A stretch of DNA of 64,000 bases from Skermanella sp. TT6 (GCF_016653635.2 NZ_CP067422.1:411997-475996), one strand, 5' to 3'; positions 43,735-52,848 are shown, counted from the stretch's first letter. Notes: generated from the letters alone by a model not told the origin. Translations and numbers: made by a program.

Positions 43735-44190
43735 ATGGCCGGCCGTCGTCCAAAACCCACCGCGCTGAAGCTTGTCACCGGAAATCCGGGTGGCCGACCG
43801 CTGAACAAGCTGGAGCCAAAGCCCGAGACCGGCATCCCACCCTGCCCGGACTGGTTCCTGACCGGCGGCCATTCCCGCGAACTGTGGGACCGACTGGCGC
43901 CGGACCTCTTCAAGATGGGCGTCCTGACCCTCTCCGACGCCAGCGCCCTGGAGATGCTCTGCATCTCGTATGCTGAGTTTCGCGAGGCGAACGCGCAGAT
44001 CGAGCGGGACGGCATGACCTTCATGTCCGAGAACGGCCTGATCAAGAAGCACCCTGCGGTCGGCATCCGGGCCGAGGCATGGCGCCGCGTGATGTCGGGT
44101 CTGGTCGAGTTTGGCTTGACGCCCGCGGCTCGGTCTAAAGTGCAGGCTACACCGACGCCGGAAGCCAGCCCGTTCGACGAATTTCTATGA
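43735..44190 (+). CDS. terS: Terminase small subunit, P27 family
   Basis: A 151-residue P27-type small terminase: it begins MAGRRPKPTALKLVTGNPGGRP, the family signature, with the helical DALEMLC-like core and the ENGLIKKHPAVGIRAEAWRRV block. It recognises the packaging site and guides the large subunit. No Shine-Dalgarno is visible before the ATG. Unusually, it is separated from the large subunit by a minus-strand gene. Confidence 0.9.
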   Translation: MAGRRPKPTALKLVTGNPGGRPLNKLEPKPETGIPPCPDWFLTGGHSRELWDRLAPDLFKMGVLTLSDASALEMLCISYAEFREANAQIERDGMTFMSENGLIKKHPAVGIRAEAWRRVMSGLVEFGLTPAARSKVQATPTPEASPFDEFL

Positions 44191-44207
44191 AATATTCTGA
44201 TAGAGAA

Positions 44208-44942
44208 TCAGTTTGGCAAATCTGTAAGGGTCGAGGCTTTGTTCAAAGCTATTTTCCTCGCTCGCTCGTCCCTAAATTCGAGGTAGTTGCACAGCATGTG
44301 TTCGCTCAGATGAAATGTGATCGAAGTTGACAATCCTATAATGGCCCATCTAAATGACCAGATAAAGTCCCCAGGATCGCCAAAAATAAAGTGAAAACAG
44401 CTAATAAGAAGCATTACGATCGTGAAAGTGCTCGAAAACATCAGTATCACAAAAAACACCAACAATACTACAAACGACGCAAGGCCAATAGTCACAAACA
44501 AAATTGATGAAATAAAAGGGATAACTAGCAGTAACTCAATGTGATCATGAGCGATACTTGCTATATCAAGACCGTAAAGTTTGCCATCGAAAATATGAAA
44601 AGCTATCACTCCTAATCCAGCAAGTATTACTGAGAAAAATTTGAAGATGTGCTCGCCAAGATGACGCGCATATACTATCTCCTCGCGATAAGATTTAACG
44701 TCTTTTTCGCCCTCAGCCTTGGTAACGAGTGCAACATTGGGTTGAGATGCCGTGTGAAGCCTCAGCGATGCTTCCTCATCATAATTTGGACCTTTCTGGT
44801 CGCCGAGATCATGGGCTTTTTCTTCAAGTGCCGTATATTCTAGCTCTGCTTTCCCAGCGCGGCGCCGTTCCCGATCCCTCATGGATGATTGCACCCACCA
44901 ATATTCAGGAAACATCATCGTTGCGATCTTTCGGCAACTCAC
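44208..44942 (-). CDS. AT-rich multi-pass membrane protein, moron candidate 1
   Basis: A 244-residue protein on the opposite strand between the two terminase genes. A charged N-terminal cytosolic part with a coiled-coil-like stretch (ERRRAGKAELEYTALEEKAH) precedes about four hydrophobic segments (FFSVILAGLGVIAFHIF, LLLVIPFISSILFVTIGLA, FVVLLVFFVILMFSS, IVMLLISCFHFIF). Base composition is far more AT-rich than the flanking genes, a sign of recent transfer. The GTG at 44942 is the longest start; ATGs at residues 9, 10 and 21 are alternatives. A TTGAAA/TATACG pair upstream (spacing 15) is a weak promoter candidate. Possible lysogenic-conversion or superinfection-exclusion protein; function unknown. 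Confidence 0.7.
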   Translation of the reverse strand: MSCRKIATMMFPEYWWVQSSMRDRERRRAGKAELEYTALEEKAHDLGDQKGPNYDEEASLRLHTASQPNVALVTKAEGEKDVKSYREEIVYARHLGEHIFKFFSVILAGLGVIAFHIFDGKLYGLDIASIAHDHIELLLVIPFISSILFVTIGLASFVVLLVFFVILMFSSTFTIVMLLISCFHFIFGDPGDFIWSFRWAIIGLSTSITFHLSEHMLCNYLEFRDERARKIALNKASTLTDLPN

Positions 44943-45079
44943 CAGTTTGGAGATCGAATTCCCGAGGATGTCACGTATAGATGCTGAACCATGGTTTCAA
45001 GTCTGGTAGGCAAAACAATCATGGAGCAGGTCAGCGTAAGCTTCTCTGGCGCCCGACATTCAAGGGGATGGCAGGCCGA

Positions 45080-45085
45080 TAAATA
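45080..45085 (+). promoter_or_regulatory. TAAATA motif five bases before the terL ATG
   Basis: GATAAATACGGCA then ATG at 45091. There is no Shine-Dalgarno. Transcription through terS is interrupted by the opposing moron, so the large terminase needs a promoter here. A T4-like start would fall on the A of the ATG. Confidence 0.65.
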
Positions 45086-45090
45086 CGGCA

Positions 45091-46791
45091 ATGGCCCGTC
45101 CCGAACACATTTCCAAAGCTCTCAAGTACGCCCGTGATGTCGTCGCCGGGAAGATCCCTGCGTGCAAGTGGGTCGTCCTCGCCTGCCAGCGTCACCTCGA
45201 CGATCTGAAGAAGGCCAAAAGCAAGGCGTTCCCCTACCGGTTCGACGAGGAGAAGGCGGCCCGCGTCTGCCGGTTCGTCGAGAACCTGAAGCACATCAAA
45301 GGCCCCCTGGCGGGGGTCAATATCCAGTTGGAGCCCTGGCAACTTTTTATCACGACGGCCGTCTACGGCTGGGTGTTCAAGGACGGTCCGCGCAAGGACA
45401 AGCGACGCTTTCGTCGGGTCTACATCGAGTGCCCCCGCGGCAACGGCAAGTCGGCCTGGACCTCACCGCTCGCCCTCTACATGACGGCTGCCGATGGCGA
45501 GGGCGGAGCCGAGGTCTACAGCGCGGCGACGACCCGTGATCAGGCCAAGATTGTTTGGGCGACAGCCCGACAAATGGCCGAGCGGTCACCCGGTCTGATG
45601 TCGGCCCTCGGCGTCCAGACCGCCGCCCACAGTATCCACGTGCTGAAGTCTGCCAGCAAGTTCGAGGCATTGTCGGCGGAGGGCAACAACCTTGACGGTT
45701 TAAATATCCACTTCGGATGTATTGACGAGCTTCATGCTCACCGGACACGTGCCGTTTACGACGTAATCGAGACTGGAATTGGTAAGAGAGACCAGTCTTT
45801 GTTGTGGTGCATCACCACAGCGGGCAGTGACAGATCAGGTATCTGCTACGAAGTCCGCACATTCTGCACCAAAGTACTCGATGGTGTCGCACAAGATGAC
45901 AGTCAGTTTGCCATCATCTACACGATAGATGATGACGACGACTGGACCAGTGAGAAGAGTTGGCAGAAGGCTAACCCGAATTGGAATGTCAGCGTCATGC
46001 CCGAAATCATTGGGCAGTTGGCGACAAAAGCGATGGCGATGCCATCGGCACAGAACAATTTCTTAACAAAACATTTGAATGTTTGGGTATCTGCCAATTC
46101 CAGTTGGATGGACATGAGAGCGTGGGATCGGTGCGCTGACCCGACCCTCGACATCGCCGACTTCGAGGGTGACCCCTGCGTCATGGCGGTCGATTTGGCG
46201 TCGAAGACCGACATCGCAGCCATTTCACGCCTATTCTGGCGGGATATTGACGGTGTCCGCCACTACTATTTGTTCAACCAATGCTATCTACCAGAAGATG
46301 CTGTCACGGACGGCAGAAATTCACAGTACAGCGGGTGGGAAATCGAGGGCCGCCTGAAAACCACCATGGGCGATGTCCTCGATTTCACGACGATCGAGGA
46401 AGATATCCTGGAGGACGCCCAGCGGTTCGAAGTCCGCGAGATCGCCTACGATCCCTGGCAGGCGACGCAGCTATCCCAGCGCCTGATGGCTGAGGGCGCC
46501 GCCTGCATCGAATACAAACCAACTGTCTTGAATTTTAGTGAACCGATGAAAGAACTCGACGCGCTGATCAGGCAGGGCCGCCTGCACCATGACGGCGATC
46601 CCGTGCTCGCCTGGATGATGTCCAACGTTGTGTGCCATGTGGACAACAAAGATAATATTTACCCGCGTAAAGAAAGAATAGAGAACAAGATCGACGGAGT
46701 GGTCTCCGCCATTATGGCCCTCGGTAGGGCATTGTTCGGGGCCAAGTCCACGGCTAGTGTTTACGAAGATCGCGGCATTATCACCCTGTGA
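45091..46791 (+). CDS. terL: Terminase large subunit
   Basis: A 566-residue packaging ATPase-nuclease of the YmfN/HK97 type. Walker A CPRGNGKS (residues 114-121), Walker B FGCIDELH (D212, E213), coupling motif LLWCITTAGS, and the RNase H-like nuclease domain opening AVDLASKTD (about residue 366). Full length for the family. It drives DNA into procapsids and cuts concatemers. Its start has no Shine-Dalgarno and follows TAAATA by five bases. Parts of the gene are slightly AT-richer than the head genes. Confidence 0.93.
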   Translation: MARPEHISKALKYARDVVAGKIPACKWVVLACQRHLDDLKKAKSKAFPYRFDEEKAARVCRFVENLKHIKGPLAGVNIQLEPWQLFITTAVYGWVFKDGPRKDKRRFRRVYIECPRGNGKSAWTSPLALYMTAADGEGGAEVYSAATTRDQAKIVWATARQMAERSPGLMSALGVQTAAHSIHVLKSASKFEALSAEGNNLDGLNIHFGCIDELHAHRTRAVYDVIETGIGKRDQSLLWCITTAGSDRSGICYEVRTFCTKVLDGVAQDDSQFAIIYTIDDDDDWTSEKSWQKANPNWNVSVMPEIIGQLATKAMAMPSAQNNFLTKHLNVWVSANSSWMDMRAWDRCADPTLDIADFEGDPCVMAVDLASKTDIAAISRLFWRDIDGVRHYYLFNQCYLPEDAVTDGRNSQYSGWEIEGRLKTTMGDVLDFTTIEEDILEDAQRFEVREIAYDPWQATQLSQRLMAEGAACIEYKPTVLNFSEPMKELDALIRQGRLHHDGDPVLAWMMSNVVCHVDNKDNIYPRKERIENKIDGVVSAIMALGRALFGAKSTASVYEDRGIITL

Positions 46792-46802
46792 TCTGGATAA
46801 GT

Positions 46803-46836
46803 AAGTAATGAGCCGGTGAGTCCGGCATTATTACTT
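46803..46836. repeat. Hairpin between terL and portal
   Basis: AAGTAATGAGCCGG (46803-46816) pairs with CCGGCATTATTACTT (46822-46836) with a small bulge and five-base loop. No T-run follows. It may attenuate or stabilise the transcript just before the portal gene. Confidence 0.5.
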
Positions 46837-46850
46837 CGGGGCCGGATCGC

Positions 46851-48164
46851 ATGAATATCCTCAACAGGCTGGCCGGCTGGGTGTCGGAGATCCGATCCAG
46901 TCCGGAAAACCCCTCGACATCGCTCGCCAACCCGCACGAGTGGCTGGTCTCCTGGCTGGGAGGCACGACCGACAGCGGCGTCACCGTGACCGAAGTCAGC
47001 GCGATGCAGAGCGCGGCCGTTTTCGCCTGCGTCAGGGTCATCGCCGAGACGGTCGCCAGCCTGCCGCTGCACCTCTACGAGAACACCGCCGACGGCTCCA
47101 CCAAGGTCAGCGCGGGCGTCTATCACCGGATGCTGGCGATCGAGCCGAACCCGATGCAGAGCGCCGTGAGCTTCCGGGAAGTCATGGCTAGCCATCTGGC
47201 GATCTGGGGCAATTCCTACTGCGAGATCACCAGGAACGGCCGCGGTGAAGCGGTCGAACTGTGGCCGCTGCCGCCCGACCGGACCGAACCCAAGCTGGTG
47301 GAGATCGATGGCTCTCCCAGGCTGGTCTACAAGGTAGTCGCCACCGACGGCGCCGTCCGCATCCTGCCGTCCGAGGACGTGCTCCACGTGCCGTTGTTCG
47401 GCGACGGCTTGAAGGGCTTCAGCCCGATCGCCCAGTCGCGCAACGCGATCGGGTTGAGCATGGCGGCCGAGAAGTTCGGGTCGAGCTTCTACCGGAACAA
47501 CGGTGTCCCCGGCACCATCCTGATGTCGCCGAAGGCGCTGAGCGACGTGGCTGCCAAGCGCATCCGCGAGTCCTTCAACGCGAGCCACCAGGGCGCCGGC
47601 AACGCCTTCAAGACCATGGTGCTGGAAGACGGCCTGGATGTCAAAAGCCTCGGCATTCCGCCGGCCGATGCCCAGCACCTGGAGAATAGACGCTTCCAAC
47701 TGGAAGAAATCGCAAGAGTCTTCCGGGTACCACTGTCGTTCCTGCAAAGCAGTATCGGCAATACCTTCGCCTCCAGCGAAGCTCAAGATCTTCACTTCGC
47801 CAAGTACTGCATCGCTCCGTACATCGTCCGCATCGAGGCGGAGATTAATCGGAAGATATTCGTCGGTGCCGCGGCGTCTAAATACTTCGTGAAATTCAAT
47901 CTCAACGCCTTGATGCGTGGTGTCTACAAGGACCGGATCGATGGCCTGACCAAGGGCATTCAATCCGGGCTGTACACGCCTAACGAGGCTAGGGCTTTGG
48001 AAGACCTGCCTCCGGTAGAGCCCGGCGATCAGATTTTCCTCCAGCAGAACATGGCCGGCGTCCAGGCGATTGCCGACGGCACGGCCGGCAATGCGGTGAA
48101 GAACGCGACCAATACGACGGACCCCGAAGAACCGGCGGCCGAAGACAGCGAGGAAACGCCATGA
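46851..48164 (+). CDS. Portal protein, HK97 family
   Basis: A 437-residue HK97-type portal. Typical blocks: VTEVSAMQSAAVFACVRVIA, SLPLHLYE, HRMLAIEPNPMQSAVSF, a WGNSYCEI strand and the stem RVPLSFLQSS. It forms the dodecameric DNA channel at the capsid vertex. The stop overlaps the protease start (ATGA). A TAAATA occurs inside the gene at 47879, probably non-functional there. Confidence 0.93.
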   Translation: MNILNRLAGWVSEIRSSPENPSTSLANPHEWLVSWLGGTTDSGVTVTEVSAMQSAAVFACVRVIAETVASLPLHLYENTADGSTKVSAGVYHRMLAIEPNPMQSAVSFREVMASHLAIWGNSYCEITRNGRGEAVELWPLPPDRTEPKLVEIDGSPRLVYKVVATDGAVRILPSEDVLHVPLFGDGLKGFSPIAQSRNAIGLSMAAEKFGSSFYRNNGVPGTILMSPKALSDVAAKRIRESFNASHQGAGNAFKTMVLEDGLDVKSLGIPPADAQHLENRRFQLEEIARVFRVPLSFLQSSIGNTFASSEAQDLHFAKYCIAPYIVRIEAEINRKIFVGAAASKYFVKFNLNALMRGVYKDRIDGLTKGIQSGLYTPNEARALEDLPPVEPGDQIFLQQNMAGVQAIADGTAGNAVKNATNTTDPEEPAAEDSEETP

Positions 48165-48778
48165 CGGGACGCCGGGAAGGGGACAAGAAAGTGGAACGCC
48201 GCACCTACGGGCTACAGAGCCTGGGCCTGGAACAGCGCAGCGACAACGATCCGGCCACGATGGTCGGTTACGCCGCGCTCTTCAACTCGCCGTCGCAGGA
48301 CCTGGGCGGGTTCGTGGAAGAGATCGCTCCAGGCTGCTTCAAAGATGCCATCGCCCGCGATGATGTCCGCGCCCTCTGGAACCATAACCCCGACTGGTGC
48401 CTCGGCCGCAACAAGAGCGGCACTCTCCGGATGAGCGAGGACGACCGCGGTCTTCGGATCGAGATCGACCCGCCCGACGCCCAGTGGGCGCGCGACCTGA
48501 TGGTCAGCATGGGTCGCGGCGACGTGGATCAAATGAGCTTCGGCTTCCGGGTTCGCGAGGATTCCTGGGAGAAGCGCGGCGGTAAGAATATCCGCACGCT
48601 CAAGAGCGTCGAACTCTTCGATGTCTCACCCGTGACCTACCCCGCCTATCTCGACACCAGCATTGCTGTCCGGTCTCTGAAGGAGTGGGAAGACAAAACC
48701 ACATCTGAAGCGCCCGCGGCTAAATACCGTGCCGACATCGCAAGAGTAAATCTCAAGCGACGTTTCATTGGTGACTGA
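48161..48778 (+). CDS. HK97-family prohead protease
   Basis: A 205-residue U35-type serine protease. The catalytic His is in VRALWNHNPDWCLGRN and the Ser in QMSFGFRV. It matures the capsid by removing the scaffold part of the capsid protein. Start overlaps the portal stop. The last 20 codons contain a TAAATA motif (48721) placed about 115 bp before the capsid ATG, a possible capsid promoter. Confidence 0.92.
   Translation: MTGRREGDKKVERRTYGLQSLGLEQRSDNDPATMVGYAALFNSPSQDLGGFVEEIAPGCFKDAIARDDVRALWNHNPDWCLGRNKSGTLRMSEDDRGLRIEIDPPDAQWARDLMVSMGRGDVDQMSFGFRVREDSWEKRGGKNIRTLKSVELFDVSPVTYPAYLDTSIAVRSLKEWEDKTTSEAPAAKYRADIARVNLKRRFIGD
48721..48726 (+). promoter_or_regulatory. TAAATA motif upstream of the capsid gene
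   Basis: GCTAAATACC inside the protease 3' end. A start near 48732 would give the capsid message a leader of about 108 bases containing the hairpin at 48804-48820. Confidence 0.45.
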
Positions 48779-48803
48779 CGGTCTCCCGCAGTCAATTTGC
48801 TCA

Positions 48804-48820
48804 GGCGGCAGAATGCCGCC
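48804..48820 (+). promoter_or_regulatory. Leader hairpin before the capsid gene
   Basis: GGCGGCA-GAA-TGCCGCC, a 7-bp stem with a three-base loop 20 bases before the capsid ATG. Stems like this at the 5' side of highly expressed phage messages often protect the mRNA. Confidence 0.5.
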
Positions 48821-48839
48821 CTCGTATGAGGAAGACAGA

Positions 48840-50078
48840 ATGTCTCACATTAATCTGCTGCGGGAGCAGCGTGCTGCACTGATCACCGGCGCCCGCGCCG
48901 AACTGGCCCAGATCTCGGATGACATGGACGAAGTCCAGGTTGCCGAGGTCGAGGCCCGTTTTGACGAGCAGATGGCAGCGGCCGAGAAGGTCGAAGGCCG
49001 GATCGCCCGTGAACAGCGCCTGCTCGATGCAGAAGCTGCCCTGGAAGCCAGGATCGAAGCCCGCGCCGACCGTGGCCGCGTTTCCCGTGGTGAAGCCGCC
49101 AAGGCCGAGGACCTGGAAGTCCGCTCGTTCAACGCGTTCCTGAAGGGCGGCATGGCCGGCCTTTCTGAAGAAATGCGGAATTACGTGCTGAACCAGCAGG
49201 CCGAGACCCGCGCCCAGTCCGTTGGTACCGCCAGCGAGGGTGGCTATCTGGTCCCCGTCGGTTTCCGCGATCAGCTTGAAGCCGCTACCAAGGCTTTCGG
49301 TGGCGTCCGCCTGGGCGCGCAGATCCTGCGGACCAGCACCGGCAACACCATTAACATGCCGACCGTGGACGACACCGCGAACTCGGGCTCGATCATCGCC
49401 GAGAACACCGCTGTGTCGGATCTCGATGTCGTGTTCGGTTCCGTCAACCTGGGTGCCTATACCTACACCTCGCGTCAGGTGAAAGTCCCCTACGGTTTGA
49501 TGCAGGACGCGGCGTTCGATCTCGGATCGTATCTCGCCTCGGCTCTAGGCACCCGCATCGCGCGTGCGACGAACGCCCACTTCACCCTGGGTACCGGCAT
49601 CAATCAGCCGAAGGGCATCGTTCCGTTCGCGACCTCCGGCAAGGTTGGCGCTGTCGGCCAGACCACCTCGATCACCTATGATGACCTGATCGATCTCGTT
49701 CACGCCGTGGACCCGTCCTACCGTGCGAACGCGAAGTTCATGCTGTCTGACGCCATGCTGCGCAACCTGCGCAAGCTGAAGGACAGCACGGGCCTGCCGA
49801 TCTGGCAGCCGGGCATGGTCGCTGGTGAGCCGGATCGCCTCCTGGGCTTCCAGTACATCATCAACAACGACATGCCGGTCCCCGCGGCCAACGCCAAGAC
49901 CGTCCTGTTCGGCGACCTGACCAAATTCATCATCCGTGATGTTCTGGATGTCCAGATGGTCCGCCTGAACGAGCGTTATGCTGACAGCCTCCAGGTCGGC
50001 TTCCTGGCCTACAGCCGGCATGACAGCAACGGCGTCAACCCGGCGGCCGTGAAGTTCTACCAGCATTCGGCCACCTGA
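48840..50078 (+). CDS. Major capsid protein, HK97 fold
   Basis: A 412-residue capsid precursor. Residues 1-110 form the coiled-coil delta/scaffold region (EQRAALITGARAELAQISDD and following), removed by the protease; the HK97 core begins around ETRAQSVGTASEGGYLVP. The ATG at 48840 follows GAGGAAGACAG; the GTG at 48768 is rejected because it lies inside the protease gene. A perfect terminator follows, which caps this transcript. Confidence 0.93.
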   Translation: MSHINLLREQRAALITGARAELAQISDDMDEVQVAEVEARFDEQMAAAEKVEGRIAREQRLLDAEAALEARIEARADRGRVSRGEAAKAEDLEVRSFNAFLKGGMAGLSEEMRNYVLNQQAETRAQSVGTASEGGYLVPVGFRDQLEAATKAFGGVRLGAQILRTSTGNTINMPTVDDTANSGSIIAENTAVSDLDVVFGSVNLGAYTYTSRQVKVPYGLMQDAAFDLGSYLASALGTRIARATNAHFTLGTGINQPKGIVPFATSGKVGAVGQTTSITYDDLIDLVHAVDPSYRANAKFMLSDAMLRNLRKLKDSTGLPIWQPGMVAGEPDRLLGFQYIINNDMPVPAANAKTVLFGDLTKFIIRDVLDVQMVRLNERYADSLQVGFLAYSRHDSNGVNPAAVKFYQHSAT

Positions 50079-50105
50079 TCCCTCGGGGTCCGGTAACCAG
50101 CATCG

Positions 50106-50129
50106 GGGCGGCCTTCGGGCCGCCCTTTT
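50106..50129 (+). terminator. Strong UUCG-tetraloop terminator after the capsid gene
   Basis: GGGCGGCC, TTCG, GGCCGCCC, TTTTGTTTT: perfect 8-bp stem. Located 28 bp after the capsid stop and 17 bp before a TAAATA motif. Confidence 0.92.
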
Positions 50130-50145
50130 GTTTTGGGGACCTGGC

Positions 50146-50151
50146 TAAATA
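50146..50151 (+). promoter_or_regulatory. TAAATA motif five bases before an ATG
   Basis: GGCTAAATACCGAC then ATG at 50157. It comes immediately after the capsid terminator, with no Shine-Dalgarno before the ATG. This is the cleanest case for a late promoter giving a leaderless message. Confidence 0.7.
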
Positions 50152-50156
50152 CCGAC

Positions 50157-50375
50157 ATGAAAGTTTCGATGCTGACCAGCTTGGCAGGGAGCGACCACTC
50201 CTTCGCCTTCGGCGAGATCGTTGACCTGCCCGACCCCACCGCGCTGGCGTGGATCGAGGCCGGCATCGCCGCCGCAATCTCCGAGTCCGAGCCCGCGAAG
50301 CCCGTGATCGAGGAAGCTACCGCCCCGGCCGTGCCGGAAAAAGCCACCATCCGCCGCGGCAAGCGCGCGAAGTAA
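50157..50375 (+). CDS. Small hypothetical head-region protein
   Basis: A 72-residue protein (MKVSMLTSLAGSDHSFAFGE opening) with an acidic middle and a basic C terminus (RRGKRAK). The DHSFAFGEIVDLPDPTALAWIEAGIA block resembles small phage proteins found beside capsid genes. Start ATG is five bases after TAAATA; no ribosome-binding site. Function unknown. Confidence 0.65.
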   Translation: MKVSMLTSLAGSDHSFAFGEIVDLPDPTALAWIEAGIAAAISESEPAKPVIEEATAPAVPEKATIRRGKRAK

Positions 50376-50389
50376 CAGGGTAACCGACC

Positions 50390-50899
50390 ATGGCTATCAT
50401 CTCCTCCGAGATCCAGTTCCGCCTCTCCGGCGGCGCCTCGAACAGCGCCCCCGGCTCGTCGATCGGTGGCACGAAGTCCTCGACCAGCATCACGACCGCG
50501 ACCCTGAACAACCTCTGGGACAATGTCTCGGGCGATGAAGCGGCAGCCGGCGACACCGAATACCGCTGCGTGTATTTGCACAATGCAAATGCTACCCTGA
50601 CGTGGGAGCAAGTCACCGTCTGGATCTCGGCCAACACCCCGGCGGCCGGCACGACCTGCGAAATCGGCCTCGGCGCCGCCGCGGTGAACGCGACCGAAAC
50701 GGCCGTTGCCAACGAGGGCGTCGCCCCCGCGGGCGTTACGTTCAGCGCCCCGACGAGCAAGGCCGGCGGCCTGCTGATCGGCGACATCCCGGCCGGGCAG
50801 GCCAAGGCGATCTGGATCAAGCGGGTCGTGACGGCCGGCGCCGCTGCCTACAACGCCGACAGCGTCGTGATCCAGGCCGAGGGCGACAGCGCGTCCTAA
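50390..50899 (+). CDS. Probable head or decoration protein
   Basis: A 169-residue Ser/Thr/Ala-rich beta protein starting MAIISSEIQFRLSGGASNSAPG. No signal or membrane segment. Such genes downstream of a capsid gene usually encode virion surface proteins. GGTAACCG precedes the ATG. I cannot name a family with certainty. Confidence 0.6.
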   Translation: MAIISSEIQFRLSGGASNSAPGSSIGGTKSSTSITTATLNNLWDNVSGDEAAAGDTEYRCVYLHNANATLTWEQVTVWISANTPAAGTTCEIGLGAAAVNATETAVANEGVAPAGVTFSAPTSKAGGLLIGDIPAGQAKAIWIKRVVTAGAAAYNADSVVIQAEGDSAS

Positions 50900-50947
50900 C
50901 GGCCGCCTGAGCGAGATCCAACACGACGCTGACCGGGGAGTAACGGC

Positions 50948-51760
50948 ATGACCATCACCACCATGGATCAACTGGTCACGGCACTCTCCCGGACCCACCA
51001 GGAACTGTCAGTCCTGTTCCTGAGCGGTACGACCGCTGCTGGTGGACACTACAATCTCAACCGGCATGTAAGTCTCGCGAACTCCTGGGGAACGGCCGCG
51101 GTCGTAACCGCAGCCTCGGACATCATGACCGGGGATGCCCCCGGTTACCCCTCTCTGACGGCGCCCGCCGCGGGCCAGACTCTCTACATTGCCCGCGCCA
51201 ACCTGACCCCGACCAACATGGGCGCGATCATGATCTATGACCGGATCTGGGCGCGGGGCGGGTTCGTCAACAACTCCACAGCGGCTCAGGCTGTGACGAG
51301 TTTCCCGGCCCTCCCGAGCACCCGCGCCCCCAGTGGCGGTGAAGGGCTGGAGATCTGGATCGAAGGACAGACGACCTCAGGAAGCACCGCCACCAATGCG
51401 ACGATCTCGTATGTCAACTCGGCGGGTGTCGATGGCCGGACAACGCCGTCCACGGCGCTGATCACGAGCTTCGGAGTCGGCCGCATGCAGCGCATCCCTT
51501 TCCAGGAGGGCGACACGGGCGTTTCCGCGATCAACTCGGTGACCTTGTCGGCGGCGAATACCGCGGGAGCCTTCGCGATCACCCTGCTGAAGCGCAAGTG
51601 CATGATCCCGCTGACGCAAACCTACACCGGCAACCCGGTTGATTTCGCCGGTCTGGGGCTCCCGGCCATCGATCAGGACGCCTGTCTCCAATTCGTGCTG
51701 CTACCGACCACCACCACGTCAGGGCTCACCCAGGGCACCGTCACCGTCGTCGCCGGATAG
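50948..51760 (+). CDS. Structural paralogue 1 of 3
   Basis: A 270-residue beta-rich protein, first of three tandem paralogues. Shared landmarks: opening MTITTMDQLVTAL, the AAGQTLYIARANL block (about 77-90), IYDRIWARGGF, GLEIWIEG, a DGDTG-like turn and the C-terminal LGLPAIDQDACLQFVLL. GGGGAGT lies before the ATG. Likely a virion decoration or head-fibre protein. No enzymatic motif seen. Confidence 0.65.
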   Translation: MTITTMDQLVTALSRTHQELSVLFLSGTTAAGGHYNLNRHVSLANSWGTAAVVTAASDIMTGDAPGYPSLTAPAAGQTLYIARANLTPTNMGAIMIYDRIWARGGFVNNSTAAQAVTSFPALPSTRAPSGGEGLEIWIEGQTTSGSTATNATISYVNSAGVDGRTTPSTALITSFGVGRMQRIPFQEGDTGVSAINSVTLSAANTAGAFAITLLKRKCMIPLTQTYTGNPVDFAGLGLPAIDQDACLQFVLLPTTTTSGLTQGTVTVVAG

Positions 51761-51813
51761 GCGACCGGGATGCTCACTGTTTTTACCGCCGATGCCGATA
51801 AGGGGACAGCCTG

Positions 51814-52620
51814 ATGCCCATCACGACCATGGACGACTTCATCGCGGGGCTGACCGGATCGCCGCAGGAGATCCCGATATACTACGGGTCCAGCACGACC
51901 GCGGTGGGCGGATATGCCAATCTCAACAACACGTTCGGCGGCAACCTCTATAACCAGTCGCTGACCCCGAGCACCCCGCTGATCCCGACGGACGCTACCC
52001 GAGGCTATCCGCCCCTGACCGCTCCGGCCGCCGGCCAGAGCCTGTATCTCGCCCGCTGGGGATTTGCATCATCGGTGATCCAATCCTGCGCGCTCTATGA
52101 CCGGGTTTATCAGGTCGGCGGGTTCAGCGGCACCTCAACGGCGACCCAGAACATCGCCCAGACGGCCACCCTGCCGGCGACCCGTGCCCCGGACAGCGGC
52201 TTGGGTCTGGAAATCTGGCTGGAGAGCTACGACGCGACGGGGGCCACCGCGTCCAACGTGACCGTCACCTACACCAACTCGGACGGTATCACGGGCCGGA
52301 CAGCCACCGCGGCGATGATCGCGAACTTCCCGATCGGTCGCATGCTCAGGATACCCCTCCAGGATGGCGACAGCGGCGTGGCATCCGTCCAGTCGGTCAG
52401 ACTCAGCGCATCCACCGGCGCGGCCGGCAATTTCGGCCTCGCGCTGCTCAGGCGGAAGGCGGTGGTGCACATCTCATCGGCCAACACCGGGATCGTTCAG
52501 GATTTCGTCGCACTGGGGATGCCCGTGATCGATCCGGACGCCGCGCTCCAATTCGTCCAGCTATCCGGGAGCACCGGCACCGGACCGACCTGGGGTTCGC
52601 TGACCCTGATCTCCGCCTAG
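51814..52620 (+). CDS. Structural paralogue 2 of 3
   Basis: A 268-residue paralogue of the preceding gene with the same landmarks: MPITTMDDFIAGLTG, AAGQSLYLARWGF, LYDRVYQVGGF, GLEIWLES, PLQDGDSG and LGMPVIDPDAALQFVQL. Divergence from paralogue 1 is greatest in residues 25-65 and in the tip loops. Separated from it by 53 bp without a terminator. Confidence 0.65.
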   Translation: MPITTMDDFIAGLTGSPQEIPIYYGSSTTAVGGYANLNNTFGGNLYNQSLTPSTPLIPTDATRGYPPLTAPAAGQSLYLARWGFASSVIQSCALYDRVYQVGGFSGTSTATQNIAQTATLPATRAPDSGLGLEIWLESYDATGATASNVTVTYTNSDGITGRTATAAMIANFPIGRMLRIPLQDGDSGVASVQSVRLSASTGAAGNFGLALLRRKAVVHISSANTGIVQDFVALGMPVIDPDAALQFVQLSGSTGTGPTWGSLTLISA

Positions 52621-52647
52621 TCGGCTTTTTTACCAGGAAGAAACGCC

Positions 52648-52848
52648 ATGCCCGCACCGATCTTTTCACCCGGCGACAAGGTCCAATTCACCGCACCTTT
52701 CGTCGATTACGTCGAATACACGGTCTACGACATCCAGTATCTGGACGAGAACAACGTACCGGTCGATGAAGTCACCGATAACTTCCAGTACGTTCTTTTC
52801 GGCCAGACGACGGTCTCGATCGAGCAATACCTCGAAGCGGTGCCCTGA
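52648..52848 (+). CDS. Small hypothetical protein between paralogues 2 and 3
   Basis: A 66-residue acidic, tyrosine-rich protein (DYVEYTVYDIQYLDE) that looks all-beta. Preceded by AGGAAG. Its TGA overlaps the ATG of paralogue 3 (TGATG), so the two are coupled. Perhaps a small structural partner. Confidence 0.6.
   Translation: MPAPIFSPGDKVQFTAPFVDYVEYTVYDIQYLDENNVPVDEVTDNFQYVLFGQTTVSIEQYLEAVP

Noticed and set aside
45701-47884. TAAATA copies at 45701 and 47879, and an antisense copy at 46656, as promoters
   Set aside because: They lie inside terL and portal with no start nearby; I count the plus-strand ones in the tally but do not claim activity.
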